This document shows positions 19,990 through 30,476 of a stretch of 64,000 nucleotides of DNA, in pieces (within the stretch, counting starts at the first letter, position 1; the number at the start of each line of letters is the position of its first letter). A model generated the notes under the pieces. The model was not told the DNA's origin, did no database searches, and saw only the letters and a list, made by a program, of their open reading frames with translations. This stretch comes from Simmondsia chinensis. Lineage: Eukaryota > Streptophyta > Magnoliopsida > Caryophyllales > Simmondsiaceae. Location of the stretch: assembly GCA_018398585.1 (NCBI GenBank), contig JAGTTD010000001.1, forward strand, positions 2,358,501-2,422,500, written 5' to 3'. The translations under genes and the position numbers were made by a program.

Positions 19990-22900
19990 TCAAGTTGGAG
20001 CATGTAAATTTACGATGCCCAACTTGCGAAGGAGTGCGGTAAACTCTGTTGAACCGAGCCCTTTAGTAAAATTATCTGCCACTTGTCCTGACGAGCGAAC
20101 AAAAGAGGTCACAATCTCCTTGGACAAAAGCTTGTCCCGAACAAAATGACAGTCTATCTCACTGTGCTTTGTACGCTCATGAAAAACCGGATTAGAGGCA
20201 ATGTGAAGAGCTGCCTGATTATCACAAAATAAAACAGAAGCATAGTCAATAGGAACCAAGAGGTCCGTTAATAAATATCGCAACCACACGAGCTCAATAG
20301 TCGTAGTTGCCATGGACCGATATTCTACTTCAGCTGAAGAACGTGAGACCACACTTTGCTTCTTGGAACGCCAAGAAATTGGCGCCCCACCAAAAAAGGT
20401 GATAAAACCTGTCGTGGAACGTCTTGTAGTCGGGCATCCAGCCCAATCTGCATCACAATATGCCCTTAAACGAAAATCACTGTCAGAAGGTAAGAAAAGC
20501 CCTTGTCCGGGTGTCCCCTTCAAATATCGCAAAACCCACATAACAGCCTCAAGATGGGGAATTCTAGGATCATGCATGAACTGACTTAAAATACGAACGG
20601 CATAGCTAATGTCCGGTCTAGTTATTGTCAAATAAAGTAGACGCCCAACTAGCCTTCTATACTGACCTTCATCCTGGATCTTATCCCCAACCTGATCTGC
20701 TAAACCGTGATTCTGAATTATGGGAGTAGAAGCCGGTTTGGCCCCCAATAAACCGGCCTTGCTTAAAATGTCCAATGTATACTTTCGTTGATTCAAGACC
20801 ATCCCTTTTGGAGACCGAGCAACCTCAATCCCTAAAAAATATTTTATCGGTCCTAGGTCTTTTATTCCAAAAGTATCATTCAAAATGTCCTTGACTTTAG
20901 TGATGTGATCTTGATTATTACCAGTGATTATAACATCATCAACATAAATCAAAACCCCGGTAAAAATCTCACCACGATGAAATGTGAAAAGTGAATAATC
21001 CGCCTTGGATTGTTTGAAGCCGATACCTAGCAAGGTTGAGGTGAATTTATTATTCCAATTGCGTGAGGCCTATTTAAGTCCATACAAAGATTTTCGTAAA
21101 CGACAAACTTTATCCTTATGCTGTTTTTCAAAACCCTGTGGAAGCTTCATGTAAACTTCCTCGTTTAAATCCCCATGTAAAAACGCATTATTTACATCTA
21201 ATTGATGTATTATCCAACTTCGAGCAACGGCAACTGCTAATAAACATCGAACTGTAACCAATTTACCAACAGGAGCATAAGTGTCATGATAATCGATACC
21301 TTCAATCTGCGTGTAGCCCTTAGCTACTAACCTCGCTTTGTATCGTTCAATCGACCCGTCTGATTTGTACTTTACTCTATAGACCCATTTCGAGTCAATA
21401 GCTTTCTTACCCACCGGTAAGTCTTCTAGTGTCCATGTCCTATTTTCCTCCAAGGCACGGATCTCCTTCTCCATTGCATCCCTCCAATGTTTGTGCTCCA
21501 CTGCCTGCTTAAAAGTTTTTGGCTCATCACAAGATGTGATGGCATTTAAAATGTGGCAATGAGCGTTATAAAAATGCACATTAGTGATGAAATTCGTAAT
21601 AGGATACACTATACCCAAATTAGCTGTAGGAGAGGAAGCAGGAGTATGGGCTATAGAAGACGGAAAATCACAAATGTAGTCTTGCAATTTTGCAGGTGCT
21701 GAACGCAAACGAGTGCTCTTTCTGTTACCCAAAATACCTCTTTCTGTTACCCAAAATACCCTCTTCACCAACCTGTGATCTCGAAGTATCCAAAATCTCA
21801 ACCAATTCGACCTCGGCTGCTAGAGGACTGACCGAACCAGTCACTGTTGGTTCGGGTGGGTTGTCTGCACCAGCGGCTGTTGGTTCGGTGCTGGCTGGCA
21901 CCGGCTGAACAGTGGGGGTCGGTGTTTGAGGCACCGGCCCTTCATTGTAATCAAGTAGTCCAGGGTTTCGTTGTATGTGTTCACTACTAGCATCTCGGGT
22001 TTCAAGGAAAGGAAATATCTTTTCGTAAAAATGAACATCTCTTGAAATAACAATTTTATTTTCCTCCCTATTGTAAATTTTATAACCCTTTTGCCCATGT
22101 GAATAACCAACAAAAATTCCCGATGCCGCCCGATCATCAAATTTATCAGTACTCCTATCCTTCGTGCTATAATAACATAAGCTCCCAAACACACGTAAAT
22201 GATTATATACGGGCAATTTCCCAAAAAGTATTTCAAATGAACTTTTATTACGAAGAACTGAAGAGGGAGTCAAATTTATCAAATAAGCCGCGGTTAAGAT
22301 ACACTCACCCCAAAACTTCTTAGGTAATCCTGCCTGAAATCGAAGTGCTCTACCCACCTCCAAAAGGTGTTTGTGCTTCCGCTCAACTACACCATTTTGT
22401 TGCGGCGTCCCAACCAAAGAGGTTTGGAATTTGATCCCATGACTCGTATAAAACTCCAATAGTGGCCCATACTTGAATTCTTGCCCGTTGTCGCTCCTTA
22501 TTTGTTTGACCTGAAACCCAAATTGTGTTTTGACCATACGACAGAAATCCATGAGTATCTGATGTGCTTGGGATTTTTCCCTCATTAGAAAAACCCAAGT
22601 GCACCGAGTAAAGTCATCGACAACAGTGAGAAAATACCGAGCACCAGTTAAAGACAAAACTCGATAAGGACCCCAAATATCACAATGAATTAAGTCAAAA
22701 CAACCACGAGTTTTGGTAACAGACGAAGGGAAAGGCAAGCGTGCTTGCTTAGCACGATGACAAACATCACAAATGACATCAGTTTTCTTAACATTCAAAT
22801 TGGGAAAAACACACAACTTCTGAAACGAAACATGACCAAGACGTCGATGCCACAAGACGGCATCCTTATTCAATTGAGCCGAGAAAACTGATCCACCCGC

Positions 22901-23386
22901 GGTTTGTGCTTGCAACAAGTATAGCCCATCTCGCTGCTTACCCGCTCCAATCAGCCTCCTCGAGTGAAGGTCCTGTATATAACAAAGATTGTGATGAAAC
23001 GTTAATGTGCATTTTCCCGTTTGAGTTAATTTGCTCACTGACAACAAATTATAACGAAAACCAGGCACGTAGAGCACATCATGGAGAGTGATATTTTCCG
23101 AAATTTTGACTTTTCCAATATGAGTTACTGCTAACGAGGTCCCATTAGGCAACTTAACTGGGCCAATCAAATTGTTTATTTTGACGTCAAACATAACGGA
23201 AAGAGAAGACACCATATGATCTGTAGCACCTGTATCTATTATCCAATCATGAAATGACAAGACTTGACCTGTCAAGTTAACACAAGGAGAGGACGTAGTA
23301 GGACCAAGAAGAGACACCAATTGCCGGTATTGTTGTGCTGACAGTCCCGAGATGGGGCTGTCTTCTCCACCAAGTGGGTCGGTCAC
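19990..23386 (-). pseudogene. copia pol: protease, integrase, reverse transcriptase, RNase H
   Basis: Reading 23386 downward, the protease region has WIIDTGATDHMVSS. The GAG-pre-integrase has LWHRRLGHVSFQKL. The integrase core shows D (HCDIWGPY), D (RSDNGQEF) and E (TPQQNGVVERKH) residues. Then come the RT blocks RYKARLVAKGYTQIEGIDYH, QLDVNNAFLHG and the catalytic LIYVDDVIITG, and RNase H with CDADWAG, SRSSAEVEYRS and VADNFTKGL. Two lesions are clear. A 22-bp tandem duplication at 21716-21759 shifts the frame between integrase and RT, and a TAG at 21070-21072 replaces the Gln of GLKQASRNW. Active-site residues are otherwise kept, indicating recent decay. Confidence 0.93.
21716..21759. repeat. 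22-bp tandem duplication inside copia pol
   Basis: The unit CTCTTTCTGTTACCCAAAAT (plus AC) occurs twice in tandem, 21716-21737 and 21738-21759, with no mismatch. As 22 is not a multiple of three, it frameshifts the polyprotein. Confidence 0.95.
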
Positions 23387-23443
23387 AGCTACTGCCGGTG
23401 CGGCGACCGGCCCTCGGGATCCGTTACCCTGCCCCTTGTTCTT

Positions 23444-24342
23444 TCAACCGGGTGGGTACCCAATTAGCTCAAAACACCGCTCCTTGGAATGTCCCTGTTT
23501 CTTGCAATGAGCACATGTAAAACGATTAGTACGACGGTTTCCCGTCACAAGAGGCGTGCCACCCTCGGTGGTCTTGGCTGTCAAAACGGCGGCGTCCGGT
23601 ATCACCACCGAACCCGCTGCTACGCTTTGCTGTTTCTCCTCCTAGCATAACACAGAATATGCACTACCAACAGATGTTAAAGGCTTCGTGTTCATCAATT
23701 GTGAACGAATAGTTGAGAAAGATGAATCAAGACCCATCAAAAGGTCCAACAATTTCTCCATATCACGAATTTGCAAAAAAGCCTTTGCATGACCGCAAGT
23801 ACATGGTGGGATCTCAACTAGTGTATAGCGTTCATCCCATAATGACCTCAACTTAGTAAAATAGGTTGAAATGGGTAAATTTGCTTGCTTCAAGTGCGAA
23901 TCTCGCGTTTTAATTCATAAACACGAGGGACGTTGCCTTGTGAAAATCTCTCATGCAAATCTAGCCAAATATCATGCGCAGTTTCTAAGTAAGTGATACT
24001 CTCGTTTATCTCTTTTGACACTGAATTCGAGAGCCAAGTTGCAACCATGGAGTCACACGCACTCCAAGTCTCAAAATCCGGTGAATCTTCATCCGGTTTG
24101 ACAATACTGCCGTCAAGAAAACCAATTTTCCTTTTTGCTTTGAAAACCTTAAGAATTGCCCTTCTTCATGAAGGGTAATTGGGTCCTGTTAAAGTGTTTT
24201 GAACAAATATTAAACCCGGATTATCCAAGGGATGTAGGTAAAAGGGTGAGTTAACATCAATAACTCCCCCTGTCGGGAGAGCCGGCATGATAGTTTGGTT
24301 AATATCAGCTTGAGTAGACTCGTTATTGTTAACATCCGCCAT
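23444..24342 (-). pseudogene. copia gag with zinc knuckle, three nonsense codons
   Basis: The start is MADVNNNESTQADINQ at 24342, the first ATG after the primer-binding site. The capsid-like region includes FETWSACDSMVATWLSNS and YFTKLRSLWDER. The CCHC zinc knuckle is CAHCKKQGHSKERC. Lesions: TGA for Trp at 24166-24168, a one-base shift near 23895, TAG for Gln at 23642-23644, and TGA for Trp at 23444-23446 just after GYPPG. All nonsense changes are TGG to TGA or CAG to TAG, that is C:G to T:A. The product would form the virus-like particle. Confidence 0.85.
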
Positions 24343-24476
24343 ATTTTAATAAATCAAAACACAAAACAGGCACAAAAAGCAAGAGAGAAGAAGTGTAACT
24401 CACAATAGCACCCAAGGTGCTTAAGCCGTGACCAACAAGGAAGAAAAGCAAAACACTTAACGCAAGATCGTACTTT

Positions 24477-24855
24477 GCTCTGATACCATGTTAAATTTCC
24501 ACCGGGCCTTTGGGCCCGACCCACAGAGTTGGAACACATGAGAGCCACATATAAGCCCAAGTGGGGTTCCATCCTAAAACCAATTAGCAATAGGTGGAGT
24601 AACCCACTAGGCTTATAAGGTGATCTCTTCTTTCTTTCAACTCTGATGTGGGATTCCACAAGACTCACATGTGGAGTCTTCAACACTTCCCCTCGCATGC
24701 GAGTCTATGACAAACGTACCCCTCCCCTTCTTCGATCCAATTGGATCCAACGTACTGGAGAGGCCCTTGGTGCACCAAACACAAATGCACCTCCTCTTCA
24801 TGAGGACAAAGTGCGACAAACACGAGATCGGGATCAACAACCCGCTCTGATACCA
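24477..24855 (-). mobile_element. TRIM family X unit lodged between two copia primer-binding sites
   Basis: Identical 12-bp sites GCTCTGATACCA lie at 24477-24488 and 24844-24855. Between them are a 197-bp TRIM LTR (24489-24685, TGTTAAATTTCC...TCTTCAACA), a polypurine-like tract (plus ACTTCCCCTCG), and about 158 bp of TRIM internal sequence. The unit therefore looks like a one-LTR TRIM, opened exactly at the primer-binding site and joined into the leader of the copia element. No TSD-like repeat other than the primer-binding site was seen. Confidence 0.8.
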
Positions 24856-25225
24856 TGTAAAAAAAAACAAGAACTAAAAACACAAAGTAAATGGAAGGAT
24901 GAAATGTATACTACTTTATTTTTTTGGATGATAAAAGAGAACAAAGCTACCCCTATTTATACTATTACATAGAACAACTTATCACCTTCTCAAGCTATGA
25001 GTTACATGAAGCAAATAACAAGAAATATCTAGAATTCAATCCTAGTAATTACCGGTTGGGAGGGGAGAGCAAGAGATGGAGTAAAAGCTACCTACCCACT
25101 AATTACATAGATCATTCTAGAAAAGGAATAAAAGAATATGCTAAGTACAATATAAATGCGTACAAATACGAAGTACTAAAGTCTACTAGAAAAATACAAA
25201 GAAAAAATGAGAACTATTTTCAACA
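24856..25225 (-). repeat. right (5') LTR of the nested copia element
   Basis: 370 bp, nearly identical to 19613-19982. The primer-binding site abuts it at 24844-24855 and the TSD GCAAC follows at 25226-25230. Confidence 0.92.
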
Positions 25226-25432
25226 GCAACAGTGCCTTGTCATGCCTTAAGTTGGATTCTTAGACCCTATTATCCAAGGATAAGATCCCTTGGTACAAGA
25301 ATTTAACTTGTTTTTCAATTTTTCCTGGTCGGGATTTGGGTAGTGCATCAGGTAATGTCGCAGCAGCAGCAGGTTGTGTCTTTGGGGCCATCCCTGCCTT
25401 CGTGAATCGAATACTATGCTCTGATACCAAGT

Positions 25433-25942
25433 TGTTATGACTCAATTGAGTTATGGGTCATAAACTAATGTTTTCTTGAAATTGATTGAGAGAAAGAGGG
25501 AGAAAAAGAGAAGAGAGAGTTAGGGAGAAGTAGAATTGAAGAAGAAAGTAAGGGAGAAAGAGAGAGCTAGAGAGGGAGAGAGAGAAATTGGAATTATAAA
25601 TTTCATTAATCATCAAAAGTTGTTTAGTACAATGCACTTCCCCTCTTTATATAGGCATAGGGGATAAGGAAAGAAGGGGAAAAACAACAAATATTGATCC
25701 AAATCTACTAAAATCTGAACTAAACTACTGCAGCAACCAAAACAGCAAGCTTCCAACTGCTAAAAAACTAATTTTCCTGCCGAAATACCTAATTAAAAAT
25801 TAGTTAGGTAATTTAATTACCAAAACCATTTTTTAGGCAAATTAGAAAGAGTAAAATGTTAATTCTAATAATTCTAGCTCAATTCAACAACTTAGAACTA
25901 AAAATTAAGAGAATTAATCAATATAAACCTAAGTATATGACA
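25433..25942 (-). repeat. right (5') LTR of the 8-kb element
   Basis: 510 bp, TGTTATGACTC...GTATATGACA, next to primer-binding site 25418-25429 and TSD GCTTG 25943-25947. Confidence 0.92.
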
Positions 25943-26130
25943 GCTTGTTGTTTCCATTTCGTTTGATTGTGTTTTCTATTAATTTTTTGTGTCATTTAGG
26001 TTTTCTGGATCCCTAACCCTAGAATTGGTTATTGCTGCACTTGCGTTGTTAATGCCGTGAAGTCGTGTGAGATGTTATCTATAGGCTTTCTGCAATGATT
26101 TCTTCCTTGAACTGTATGAATTTCTTGGCT
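25943..26130 (+). other. continuation of the second duplicated gene segment
   Basis: After the retrotransposon, the sequence resumes with GTTTCCATTTCGTTTGATTG and TCTGGATCCCTAACCCTAGA, matching 17520-17660 of the first unit. This confirms that the element split a pre-existing tandem duplication. The exon-end GGAG-GTATTG of the first unit reads GGAG-CTTGTTG here. Confidence 0.7.
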
Positions 26131-27680
26131 TCATTTCAGTTTATGATGCGGTTAAAACGAGGAATAGTTAGATTGCGCTCTCCGAAACTTTAATTATGGT
26201 TGATAACAGAAATTGAGGGGAAATAGAGATGAGATTGAGAGAGAGAAGAAAAGAGAAGAATTTCATTAATATTAATTATTCGTAAGTGTTACACAATCCT
26301 ATTGTTGATTTTGTTCTAGAATGAAGGAAGGGGACCATTAGTAAATTAACTACCCACTATTAATTGGGAAAATATATTTAAATTATCGTTAAAATAAAAC
26401 TTTCTATTAAAATACTGCCTTTCACATGACTAATTTATTTCTCTTGCATTAGTTTATTGTTTGATATGATGTTTGTGACGTTTGGATTCAATTTGCTTAT
26501 TGTTGAATGATGTTTGTGAAACTTGGATTCAATATGCCTATTTCTGAACCGCATTTCATAGCAATAAATTCGTCTCATGATTTTTCGTCTTTAGTTAGTT
26601 AAGAGTGTATGTCCTTGTATGTTATGGTGTTTTACATTGTGTAGCTTGCCATTGCTCATAATTATCTGCCCTAAATTTTCCGTGTACATGCTCTTTGCTT
26701 GATGCCTGGTTCTTCTGCCCAAGCCAAATTTGGCGGGATTGGGATTGCCCTTCCCCGCAGCGTTAGTTTTTATTTACATAACAAGTTGGATTCCTTCTGC
26801 CTTATTTATCAGTTTGAGCTTTTATGCTCTATTCCAGATAGGTTGGCAGTGAGTTTTAAATCAGGGAAAAGCAATCCACGCCTAATATCTTTATGATGTT
26901 TGTTGTTGCAGGAGCTTAGCACAAATAACAATTGTGTAAAGAGCACTATTGATGAGTTATGGTAATGTCATGGCATAATATGACTTCCTTCTTTCTCTTG
27001 GGGAATAGGTTGCATATGTACTGATGCTAATTTTAAATGTTACATGGGGTAAGTAACTTCATATGTCTTGAATGCTGCGAGGCAGAGGTCCTTGTTTTTG
27101 TTTCATTAATTTTTTCTTATTGACGGTCTAGCTGATCAACTACATGCTTACTTTAATGCATAGTATATGCTGGATATTTGATCCCCTTTTCAGCTTACAT
27201 TCTATGAATATTGTCTTGGCCACCAACATATCGAAGTATGTTTATTTGCTACCAGCTTTCTGACCTCCATTTTCCCTCCCTTCTTATTTTCTTGACATGG
27301 TTTTGCTTCACCCCTGATAAGTTTAGGACTAAAGATGATTTGGTCCAAAATGATGAGAATCATAGCTAATTCAATGAAATTGAAGTATCATGTTCTCTGT
27401 CTTGTCTTATCTCTCATTTGATTCGTTTCTTGTTTTGTTTATCAAAGGGAAGAAAGTTGCTTGGCGCCTGTAACTGATCTGTAGTCTTCGTTTTATGTGT
27501 AGCTTGCAAACATTCCTTCTCAGTTGAGGCCTCTCATTGTCTGAAGAGTTACTAAGAATTTGTATTAATTATTGCCGCCAAAAGTTCAACTCATTATTGG
27601 GGTTGAAGTGTCAATTCTTCTGGAAAAAACGAGTGCACAACTCTACATAGTTTAGCTTGATCTGGTTTCTGTATTCTAAT
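26131..27680 (+). other. intron-like region with tentative exons of an unknown gene
   Basis: T-rich, intron-like sequence. Two pieces have splice-site context: 26912-26961 (after TTGTTGCAG, before GTAATG), which reads ELSTNNNCVKSTIDEL in its only open frame, and 27503-27544 (after TGTGTAG), which reads LANIPSQLRPLIV and then TGA. They may belong with the signal-peptide-like segment upstream, but I could not build a continuous frame. The locus may be a non-coding or degraded gene. Family unknown. Confidence 0.25.
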
Positions 27681-27682
27681 TA

Positions 27683-27974
27683 TGTTTGAGTATAAAACTA
27701 TTTTCAGGCCTTCACCCATCAATTTAAGCTTTTGGGACAGATGATTCCTTGACATGGTATTAGAACCTTGTTGACCACGAGGTCACGAGTCGAATTTCAA
27801 CGACCCCCAATTTCAATAATTAAATATATTAAGCACAAGGTATGAGGTGGGCCTATGCACTATCCACGCTTTAAGCCCAATTGACATTCGCGTGAGGGGG
27901 CATGTTAGAGTATAAAACTATTCTTGGGCCTTCACCTATCAGCTTAAATATTTGGGACATATGGTTCCTTGATA
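27683..27974 (+). mobile_element. TRIM retrotransposon
   Basis: The 72-bp LTRs are 27683-27754 and 27903-27974. The primer-binding site is TGGTATTAGAACC at 27755-27767, and the polypurine tract GTGAGGGGGCA precedes the 3' LTR. The flanks AATTA and GATTA agree at 4 of 5 bases. Same family as 13765-14483 but without a nested insertion, so it shows the original size of about 290 bp. Confidence 0.9.
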
Positions 27975-28416
27975 GATTAGAGCCCATCATCATCTGCACT
28001 TGCTATTGGTTGTCAACATTTTTAGTAATATGAGTGTACTTGGGAATTCAAGTTTCATGATTTGAACAATGGGGTTCAAGGGATTAGCAGCGATTGATAT
28101 TATTATTTCATTTACTCTTTTGTAGATTTCCAAATATTTAGCTTGCGGAGATGCTCATATTAGAGTTCTGATTTTGCAAGTGTTATTGAAATATTGTGGT
28201 ACTGTTGAAGACGTGCTACAACCATTCATTTGTAGAACTTGCAGGCACAATTATGGTGGGGATACTAATGATAGAGTAGATTCTATTGATCAATGAAAAG
28301 CTAATCATTCTTGATAAGCTGTTCATGGGAGTGTATGAAACAAACATCATGTTCTTATATTCTTTCAGGTTTCATTTCGATTATCCTTTGTATGTATTAT
28401 TGGAATTATGCATGGA
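27975..28416. other. non-coding spacer
   Basis: No frame, RNA or repeat is recognised. The last bases contain the left TSD of the SINE-like element (28417-28434). Confidence 0.35.
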
Positions 28417-28434
28417 TAGTTGAACGGTTAGCGT

Positions 28435-28709
28435 GTTTGATTATATTTACTATTGCTGCGTGTTGGTTGCTTCTTGTTTTGTCTCTATGTTGCTTTATTG
28501 CTATCACTGTTTTATGCTTTCTATGTGCAATCGTTTTTAGACTTTTCTGGTTGGGGGTCCTCGGACACAATCTCCATTTAGGGTAGTACCCTAAAGGGTA
28601 AGTCTGCGAACACCCCCCCCCCCCCCCCCCAAAAAAAATCCCCGCGTGGGACCCTACATATGCGGGAGTCCTTGAGGCATTGAGTTTGTTGTTATTGTTG
28701 TTGTTGTTG
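28435..28709 (+). mobile_element. SINE with the shared 3' module but a T-rich, non-5S head
   Basis: An 18-bp direct repeat TAGTTGAACGGTTAGCGT (28417-28434) recurs with one mismatch at 28710-28727, defining a 275-bp insertion. Its 3' half has the family module (GGGTCCTCGGACAC, AAAGGGTAAGTCTGCG, TATGCGGGAGTCCTTGAGG) and a long TTG tail. The first 115 bp are T-rich with no 5S similarity and no convincing A/B box. A C18 run at 28613-28630 interrupts the module. Confidence 0.75.
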
Positions 28710-28727
28710 TAGTTGAATGGTTAGCGT

Positions 28728-29012
28728 AGTCCCTTACAGTTTTCAGAGATGAAATATGATAAAGAAGTGCATGTAAGTCCTCTACGTTCCTACCCTTTTA
28801 GGAATCACATCATAGGCTGGGTGGTTCTCAATCTCAACATTGGGCAATTCATAAATAGTTGGAGCACATAGGAGTGTTTTATTGCAGTATGATGCTCAAT
28901 AAAAAGAGATACAAGAAAGAGCAATGACAGATCCGCTCATCCTTGCTCTCCAAAGAAATAAACTTACTAAATAAATAAATAAAGCCATCATTTAATTTTG
29001 AGATTGTTTTGC
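28728..29012. other. 3' flank of the extensin-like locus
   Basis: A/T-rich sequence with ATAAATAAATAAAG near 28970-28983, which could serve as a polyadenylation region on either strand. No other feature was found. Confidence 0.35.
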
Positions 29013-29999
29013 TTAATAGCCACATGTGGGTGTTGGAGTGTAAGCTGGAGATTTGTAAACCGGTGAAGGACTGTATTTCGGACTTTTGTAGACCGGGGAT
29101 GGACTGTAATCTGGGGTCTTGTGAACTAGGGAGTGAGCGTAAGCCGGTGCCTTGTAGATTGATGATGGGGCGTACACTGGAGATTTGTAGACTAGAGAGT
29201 GGGTATAGGTCGGTGCCTTGTAAACTGGTGATGGGGTGTACATTGGAGATTTATAGACTGGGGAGTGGGCGTAGATTGGTGGTGAGGTGTACATTGGAAA
29301 CTTGTAGACTGGGGAGCGGGTGTAAACTGGTGGTAAGGTGTACACTGGAGACTTGTAGACTGGGGAACGGGTGTAGGCTGGTGCCTTGTAGGATGGGGAT
29401 GGGGTATACATCGGAGACTTGTAGATTGGGGATGGGGTGTACACAGGAGACTTGTAAACTGGGGAGCGCGTGTAGGCTGGTGCCTTCTAGATTGGGGGTG
29501 GGGTGTACACCGGAGACTTGTAGACTGGGGAGTGAGTGTCGGCTGGTGCCTTGCAGATTGGTGATGGGGTGTACATCGGAGACTTGTAGACTGGAGATTG
29601 AGCGTAGGCCGGTGCCTTACGAACTGGTGACAGGGTGTACACTGGAGATTTGTAGACTGGAGAGTTGGTGTAGGTCGGTACCTTATGGACTGGTGATGGA
29701 GTATATGGCGGAGACTTATAGACTGGAGAGTGGGTATGGGCTAGTGCCTTGTAAGATGGGGTGTACTATGGGGACTTGTAGGTCGATGATGGAGTGTACA
29801 CGGGTGTCTTGTACACTGGTGCTGGTGAGTACACTGGGGACTTGTAAACGGGTGATGAGGAGTATATTGGAGACTTATAAACTGAAGATGAGTGGTACAT
29901 TGGGCTCTTATATTCCGGGCTTGGGCTATAGCTGTAGTATTCACTGGCAGAAGCAACGACCACTAGTGACAATAGGAGGACGATACGATTGAGTGCCAT
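29013..29999 (-). pseudogene. extensin-like proline/tyrosine-rich cell-wall protein, two in-frame stops
   Basis: The frame begins MALNRIVLLLSLVVVASA, a good signal peptide, followed by EYYSYSPSPEYKSPMY. About 300 residues then alternate YKSPVYTPSPVYKAPAYTHS units and end in PTPTCGY and TAA at 29013-29015. Such proteins are secreted, hydroxylated and Tyr cross-linked in the cell wall. The frame stays in register throughout, but TAG occurs at 29766-29768 (after the 77th residue) and at 29487-29489 (for the Tyr of IYKAP). Intact length would be about 328 residues. With two stops I call it a pseudogene. It still has a TATA box and leader, so a short secreted product remains possible. Confidence 0.85.
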
Positions 30000-30092
30000 T
30001 TTTTCTTTTGGCTTTTTTCTTCTGTAAGATTCAACAATGTAAGTGCTAAAAGAAGGATGAGAGGATGAGGAAAGAAGCTATGCAATGTGGGC

Positions 30093-30100
30093 TTTATATA
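30093..30100 (-). promoter_or_regulatory. TATA box of the extensin-like locus
   Basis: The minus strand reads CCCATATATAAAGCCC, about 95 bp upstream of the ATG at 29997-29999, a normal spacing for a plant core promoter. Confidence 0.65.
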
Positions 30101-30476
30101 TGGGTTCATCCCACATCTTTAAATGTAAATGAATACTACTAAGCCATTTACTTGGATGCACGATGCAGAAAGCTTATAGTGATCTAAATGATATGATAAG
30201 ATGTCCTAAAAGATATTCTTATTTTGTATTTCTTAGCTGGTCGATGTCCGGTGCATTGATATTTTAATATATAGTAAGATCTTTTGATTGTTTTAAAGTT
30301 TTGTCATTTTGATGTTCTTCAACTTAATCGTGTGAATTTTTGTCCAAATCCATTGAGTTTCCGATGGAAATTGCTAATGTAATACGTGTTTATTGTACTG
30401 TATATTTGCCATGTTAGTATTTGTTGGCATGATTTTGTCAAATTTTGACAAAAAGTCACTGGACTAGTGCGTAGGC
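30101..30476. other. upstream flank of the extensin-like locus
   Basis: Non-coding and AT-rich. No regulatory motif beyond the TATA box stands out. Confidence 0.35.

Larger units (their letters stand above)
19613..25225 (-). mobile_element. Ty1/copia retrotransposon nested in the 8-kb element
   Basis: The LTRs are 370 bp (19613-19982 and 24856-25225) and differ at about four positions, so this insertion is recent. The TSD GCAAC (19608-19612 and 25226-25230) lies in the host element's gag frame. On the minus strand the order is LTR, primer-binding site, an inserted TRIM unit (24489-24843), a second primer-binding site (24477-24488), gag, protease, integrase, RT and RNase H, polypurine tract (plus CTCCCCCTCAAG), LTR. 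This Ty1/copia domain order is complete, but the frame is broken by stops, one small shift and a 22-bp duplication. Confidence 0.95.
17874..25942 (-). mobile_element. 8-kb non-autonomous LTR retrotransposon carrying a nested copia element
   Basis: The 510-bp LTRs (17874-18383 and 25433-25942) differ at about a dozen positions. The TSD GCTTG flanks the element (17869-17873 and 25943-25947). On the minus strand the tRNA-iMet primer-binding site is at 25418-25429 and a polypurine tract (plus CCCCCCCAAAAG) adjoins the left LTR. Without the nested element (19613-25225 plus one TSD), it would be about 2.45 kb and would contain only one gag-like frame. It is inserted in the second copy of the duplicated gene segment. 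Confidence 0.93.

Noticed and set aside
29009..29992. A 327-codon Cys/Arg-rich open frame on the plus strand opposite the extensin-like locus
   Set aside because: It is the antisense of regular YKSPVYTPSP repeats, whose codon periodicity keeps the opposite strand open. It has no signal, domain or independent promoter.
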